Shown here one piece after another: positions 7,200-9,844 of a DNA stretch of 9,844 nucleotides. The translations under genes and the position numbers were made by a program. The notes beneath the pieces were generated by a model. That model saw only the letters and a list, made by a program, of their open reading frames with translations. It had not been told where the DNA came from and ran no database searches. Each line of letters begins with the position of its first letter. Position 1 is the first letter of the stretch. Source of the DNA: Gemmatimonadota bacterium (GTDB lineage: Bacteria > Gemmatimonadota > Gemmatimonadetes > Longimicrobiales > Longimicrobiaceae); assembly GCA_019348265.1 (NCBI GenBank), contig JAHWJV010000097.1, forward strand, positions 1 to 9,844. The letters run 5' to 3'.

Positions 7200-7381
7200 C
7201 TCCCCCCGGCACGACTCCAGTCGGTCTCTGCCAGAGCTGCCTCAACACCCGCGTCATAGAGACTCGCAGCGGGTCCACCTTCTACATGTGCGAGCTTTCC
7301 GCCGTAGACCCCACCTTTCCGCGCTACCCCCGCCTTCCCGTGCTGCGGTGCCGTGGCTACCGCCCATCCACCGCGGGCTGA
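7196..7381 (+). CDS. Small four-cysteine, zinc-ribbon-like protein
   Basis: This 61-aa protein has the layout Cys12-x2-Cys15, Cys32 and Cys52, within GLCQSCLNTRVIETRSGSTF, then YMCELS, then DPTFPRYPRLPVLRCRGY. I recall similar small uncharacterised bacterial proteins with the same LC-x2-C, RGSTFY-x-C and FPRYP-x-LPV-x-xC-x-GY pattern, so it looks like a real conserved gene rather than a chance frame. Four spaced cysteines suggest one bound Zn2+; the function is unknown. The TTG at 7196 overlaps the preceding stop as TTGA, a common coupling arrangement. An ATG at 7154 would give 75 aa but adds residues encoded inside the enzyme gene. There is no clear ribosome site, which fits translational coupling. 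It is probably the last gene of the mutS2 group. Confidence 0.72.
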   Translation: MTPPGTTPVGLCQSCLNTRVIETRSGSTFYMCELSAVDPTFPRYPRLPVLRCRGYRPSTAG

Positions 7382-7390
7382 CTCCCGCGG
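7371..7390 (+). terminator. GC hairpin across the stop codon of the four-cysteine gene
   Basis: CCGCGGG (7371-7377) pairs with CCCGCGG (7384-7390) over 7 bp, with a 6-nt loop that contains the TGA stop at 7379-7381. No T-run follows, so it is at best a weak or Rho-assisted stop. Confidence 0.3.
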
Positions 7391-7443
7391 GCTCCGAGCT
7401 GGGCTCGCTCAGGAGGACAAAGGTGATCCCGCCTATCATCCGA

Positions 7444-7464
7444 CCGGCAATCCACTACTGCCGG
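7444..7464. terminator. Small hairpin between convergent genes
   Basis: CCGGCA (7444-7449) pairs with TGCCGG (7459-7464) across a 9-nt loop. It lies between the four-cysteine gene and the convergent channel gene and could serve either direction. No T-run adjoins it. Confidence 0.25.
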
Positions 7465-7465
7465 C

Positions 7466-7486
7466 TGAAGACTGAAGACCGAAGAC
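7466..7486. repeat. Three direct heptanucleotide units (TGAAGAC type)
   Basis: TGAAGAC, TGAAGAC and CGAAGAC stand head to tail, 7 nt before the end of the convergent channel gene at 7494. A short inverted half follows (GAAGA at 7481-7485 with TCTTC at 7489-7493). This is the shortest of the heptamer loci in the window. Confidence 0.75.
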
Positions 7487-7493
7487 TTTCTTC

Positions 7494-8552
7494 TCACACC
7501 ACCCAGCTATACAGCGCCTCCAACTCGTAAATCGCTTCGGCGGGGCCGATCAGGATCAGCGTCTCGGCGGGGGCGATGACGCGATCCGGATCCGGATTCA
7601 GGACGAACTCGCCATTCGGGAGCTGGATTCCGAGGATGCTCACGTTGCGCACGCGGCGAAGGTCGCACGCGGCTACCGTCTGGCCATTGAAGGGCGAGTG
7701 CTCGCGGATCGTCACCTGCCCGACGTCGATGCCCAGGTCCGGCTGAAAGCTGAAGATGCGGTTCAGAAAGTCGTGCACGCCCGGTCGGAGCAGCGCGAGC
7801 GCAAGGCGGTGGCCGCCGATCGACTCCGGCGTGACCACCCGGTCCGCCCCCGCTCGGCGGAGCTTGCTCTCGGACGCCTCGGTGTTCGCCCGGGCCACGA
7901 TCAGCAGTTTGGGCTGTAAGCCCCGAGCGGTGAGCACGGTAAGGACGTTGTTCGCGTCCGTATCCAGTGCCGAGACGAGGCCCCTGGCGCGCTTCACCCC
8001 GGCCTGGAAGAGGATCTCGTCGCGCGTCGCGTCGCCGCTCACGTACGGGATCTCGTCGTGCTGCAGGCGCTGCTCCGCCCCATCGCCCCAATCGACCACC
8101 ACGAACTGTTCGCCACGCGCCTGCAGATCCTGCCCGATCCGCCAGCCCAGGCGCCCGTAGCCGCATACGATGTAATGGCCGCTGAGACGGGAGATCTTCT
8201 CTTTCATCCGCTGCTTCCGAACGGAGGACCAGAAGGCGTCACCCAGAGTGACTTCGAAGGCGCGCGTGAAGGCCCACGCGGCCGCGCCCACGCCGAGCAC
8301 GATGAGGACCATCGTGAACACGCGGCCCGACGCGTCCAGTGGTCGGACCTCGCCGAAGCCGACCGTCGCGACGGTGATCACCGTCATGTACAGCGCCTCG
8401 TCCCAGTTCCATCCCTCCAGGACCACGTAGCCGAGCGTGCCGAGCAGGATGATCAGCAGGATCATCATCAGCGCGGTGATCAGCTGGCCAACGGGATCGA
8501 TCAGGTTGGTCTGGAAGCGTTTCCAGAGCGCCCGCTTCTTCTTCTTCCGCAT
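7494..8552 (-). CDS. Two-helix potassium channel with RCK/TrkA gating domain
   Basis: This 352-aa membrane protein should form a ligand-gated K+ channel of the MthK type: a tetramer pore with a cytoplasmic RCK gating ring. A basic start (MRKKKKRALWKRF) precedes TM1 (about 24-45). The pore helix and selectivity filter TVGFGE (63-68) follow; Phe replaces the usual Tyr of TVGYGD, a known variant. TM2 spans about 77-96. The RCK_N Rossmann domain begins with HYIVCGYGRLG (GxGxxG at 131-136) and continues through VVVDWGDGAEQRL and VSGDATRDEIL. The RCK_C (TrkA-C) domain covers about 270-352, including DVGQVTIREHSPFNGQTV. The start is supported by GGAAGGGG directly before the ATG. The protein has no partner gene here, so it probably works alone. 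The nucleotide or ion that gates it cannot be read from sequence. Confidence 0.94.
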   Translation of the reverse strand: MRKKKKRALWKRFQTNLIDPVGQLITALMMILLIILLGTLGYVVLEGWNWDEALYMTVITVATVGFGEVRPLDASGRVFTMVLIVLGVGAAAWAFTRAFEVTLGDAFWSSVRKQRMKEKISRLSGHYIVCGYGRLGWRIGQDLQARGEQFVVVDWGDGAEQRLQHDEIPYVSGDATRDEILFQAGVKRARGLVSALDTDANNVLTVLTARGLQPKLLIVARANTEASESKLRRAGADRVVTPESIGGHRLALALLRPGVHDFLNRIFSFQPDLGIDVGQVTIREHSPFNGQTVAACDLRRVRNVSILGIQLPNGEFVLNPDPDRVIAPAETLILIGPAEAIYELEALYSWVV

Positions 8553-8728
8553 ACCCCTTCCGAAGCCCCTGGGCGCCGTCCGATCGGTGTCGCTGCGGCC
8601 GTGCCGCTGCTACAGGATACGCCGCGGAGGGGCGTCGCGTAAAGCCGAGGTCATCCCGCCTCCGCTGCCGTAGCGGCCAAATTCGAAGTTCAGTCGGGCT
8701 CGGGTAGGTTCGTGCGACCCGGCGCTTA

Positions 8729-8778
8729 CACTTTGGTATCGTAAGCTGGTCACTTTGGACTTTGAACGTGGAAAGTCC
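8729..8778. repeat. Degenerate heptamer array with inverted tail after dnaE2
   Basis: CACTTTG occurs at 8729-8735 and 8751-8757, followed in register by GACTTTG (8758-8764) and two degenerate units. GGACTTT (8757-8763) pairs with AAAGTCC (8772-8778) around an 8-nt loop. The units match the NACTTTG type of the element at 53-115. On the minus strand this hairpin begins 1 nt after the dnaE2 stop, so it could end that transcript, but there is no T-run. The rest of the 8553-8779 gap shows no gene; it must hold the channel promoter, which I cannot place. Confidence 0.65.
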
Positions 8779-8779
8779 C

Positions 8780-9844
8780 TCAGTGGAAATCGTGCGACCG
8801 GTACGCCACCGTCGGCATAGGTAGCTGGCGGAAGCGGAAGCCGATCACGTTGACGACCGCACCCTCCCGCTCGAAGCGACCCTCGATCAGCAGGAAGGGG
8901 GAGTATTTCACTACCTCTCTGTTCTTCTCGTATAATTTAGCGGGTACGACGATGTTGATGAGTCCGCACTCGTCTTCCAGCAGGAGAAAGACGGTCCCCT
9001 TCGAAGTGGAGGGGTGCTGTCGCGCGACGACCAGGCCCGCCACCACCACGGAGTCCCCATCCGTGCACTCCTCCAGCTCCGCGCTCGAGGAGACTCCGGC
9101 GTTCTGGAGCCGCTCGCGCATGTGCTGGATGGGGTGGCCGTCGGTGCAGATCCCCGTCGCCAGGTAGTCCAGGAAGATGCGCTCCGATCCTTCCAGCTCC
9201 CGCGCGCGGAAGGGGAGGCGGTGGGCCGGCGCGAGCGGGAGCGTGTCCGCGGCGGCGCGCAGAGCCTCCCATGCCGCTCTTCTCCGCCCTGGCTCGAACC
9301 CCTCGAACGCCCCCGCCCGCGCGAGGTGGAGCGCCTCCGCTCGGCTCAACCCCGCTCGCCGCACCACGTCCTCCACCGAGACGAACGGCCCCCCTACCCG
9401 CGCCCCCCGCAGCCGCTCCATCGCGCTCTTACCCATGCCGCGGATGTGTCTCCACCCCACTCTCAGCGCCAACCCGTCCGCGGTCTCCAGTTGCCAGTTT
9501 CCAGTTGCCAGTCCGGACTGACTGGAGACCGGCGACTGTCGACTCTCGACTATCTCTATCGTGCAGTCCCATTCCCCGACCTTCATGCACGGCCCGAGCA
9601 CGGTGACCCCGTTCCGGCGGGCGTCGTGGACGAGAGTGGCGGGGGAGTAGAAGCCCATGGGCCAGGCGTTGAGCAGCCCGAGGAGGAACTCGGCCGGATA
9701 GTGCACCTTGAGGTAGGCGGTGGCGTAGGCGATGAGGGCGAAGCTCCAGGCGTGCGACTCCGGGAAGCCGTAGTTCGCGAAGCCTTTCATCAGCTCGATG
9801 ATCTTGGTGGCGAGGTCGCTGGAGAGCCCCTTCGCTGTGAAGCG
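8780..9844 (-). CDS. dnaE2: Error-prone DNA polymerase III alpha subunit DnaE2, C-terminal part
   Basis: The last 354 residues of a DnaE2 (ImuC) translesion polymerase; the N-terminal PHP, palm and most finger regions lie beyond the window edge. DnaE2 acts with ImuA/ImuB in damage-induced mutagenesis. Visible are the conserved finger/duplex-binding stretch GFANYGFPESHAWSFALIAY and LLNAWPMGFYSPATLVHDAR (residues about 20-75 of the fragment), and EWDCTIE just before an unusual insert at 99-119. The helix-hairpin-helix region follows (WRHIRGMGKSAMERL, then GPFVSVEDVVRRAGLSRAEA). The OB fold is VVVAGLVVARQHP to FEREGAVVNVIGF. The end, YRSHDFH, is typical of DnaE2 rather than DnaE1. The reading frame is open right to the window edge. 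The insert is encoded by a heptamer repeat. Neither imuA nor imuB is in view. Confidence 0.95.
   Translation of the reverse strand, partial: RFTAKGLSSDLATKIIELMKGFANYGFPESHAWSFALIAYATAYLKVHYPAEFLLGLLNAWPMGFYSPATLVHDARRNGVTVLGPCMKVGEWDCTIEIVESRQSPVSSQSGLATGNWQLETADGLALRVGWRHIRGMGKSAMERLRGARVGGPFVSVEDVVRRAGLSRAEALHLARAGAFEGFEPGRRRAAWEALRAAADTLPLAPAHRLPFRARELEGSERIFLDYLATGICTDGHPIQHMRERLQNAGVSSSAELEECTDGDSVVVAGLVVARQHPSTSKGTVFLLLEDECGLINIVVPAKLYEKNREVVKYSPFLLIEGRFEREGAVVNVIGFRFRQLPMPTVAYRSHDFH
9488..9550. repeat. In-frame heptanucleotide array inside dnaE2 (63 nt)
   Basis: Nine contiguous 7-nt units. Read on the dnaE2 strand, five units begin GTC and the next four end ACTG. At the junction is the 12-bp palindrome CAGTCCGGACTG (9509-9520), and GGTCTCCAGT (9482-9491) is the exact reverse complement of 9521-9530. 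The 63 nt equal 21 codons, so the frame is kept. The encoded stretch (VESRQSPVSS and onward, rich in Ser, Gln and Gly) does not resemble the rest of DnaE2. Confidence 0.85.

Noticed and set aside
7423..7530. An AGGAGG-like sequence near 7410 followed by a GTG-start frame of 35 codons.
   Set aside because: It overlaps the end of the convergent channel gene, includes the heptamer repeat and resembles no protein; chance is the simpler reading.
7418..8662. A shared GGTSATCCCGCCT motif at about 7421-7433 and 8650-8662, on either side of the channel gene.
   Set aside because: About 13 nt with one mismatch, only two copies and no flanking similarity. It is too short to call a repeat.

Overview
The window is GC-rich, densely coded bacterial chromosome. 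It carries housekeeping genes (mutS2, dnaG), a metal-dependent repressor, a potassium channel and the 3' end of an error-prone DNA polymerase gene (dnaE2). No phage, transposase, CRISPR or rRNA/tRNA gene is visible. The high GC, scarce Shine-Dalgarno (SD) sites and the yqeY / mutS2 / dnaG neighbourhood fit an environmental lineage such as Gemmatimonadota. That assignment is an inference from gene content, not from a marker gene.

Layout. 1-174: leader region with a 63-nt inverted array of heptanucleotide repeats and a long TC dinucleotide tract. 175-616 (+): GatB/YqeY-domain gene, out of frame by one base at an 11-G homopolymer. 619-918 and 957-1640 (-): a small membrane-anchored protein of unknown function and a DtxR/MntR-family regulator, probably one transcript. 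1758-7381 (+): mutS2, dnaG, a D-threonine aldolase-like PLP enzyme and a 61-aa four-cysteine protein, closely spaced and probably co-transcribed. 7494-8552 (-): two-helix K+ channel with an RCK (TrkA) gating domain. 8780-9844 (-): C-terminal 354 residues of DnaE2, continuing past the window edge.

The most unusual signal is a set of short elements built from 7-nt units. They differ in sequence from locus to locus but share a design: a run of direct heptamers, in three cases followed by a second run that is fully or partly inverted. They lie before yqeY, between mutS2 and dnaG, after the channel gene, after dnaE2, and inside the dnaE2 reading frame. The three long copies are each about 62-63 nt (nine heptamers, 21 codons). 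The one before dnaG lies between a strong SD-like sequence and the dnaG start codon. The one in dnaE2 adds about 21 residues without breaking the frame. They recall the short tandemly repeated repetitive (STRR) heptamers known from cyanobacteria, but the varied core sequence and inverted layout deserve a genome-wide look.

The genes do not form one obvious pathway. mutS2, dnaG and dnaE2 touch replication, ribosome rescue or recombination, and damage tolerance. The regulator and the channel concern metal and potassium homeostasis.
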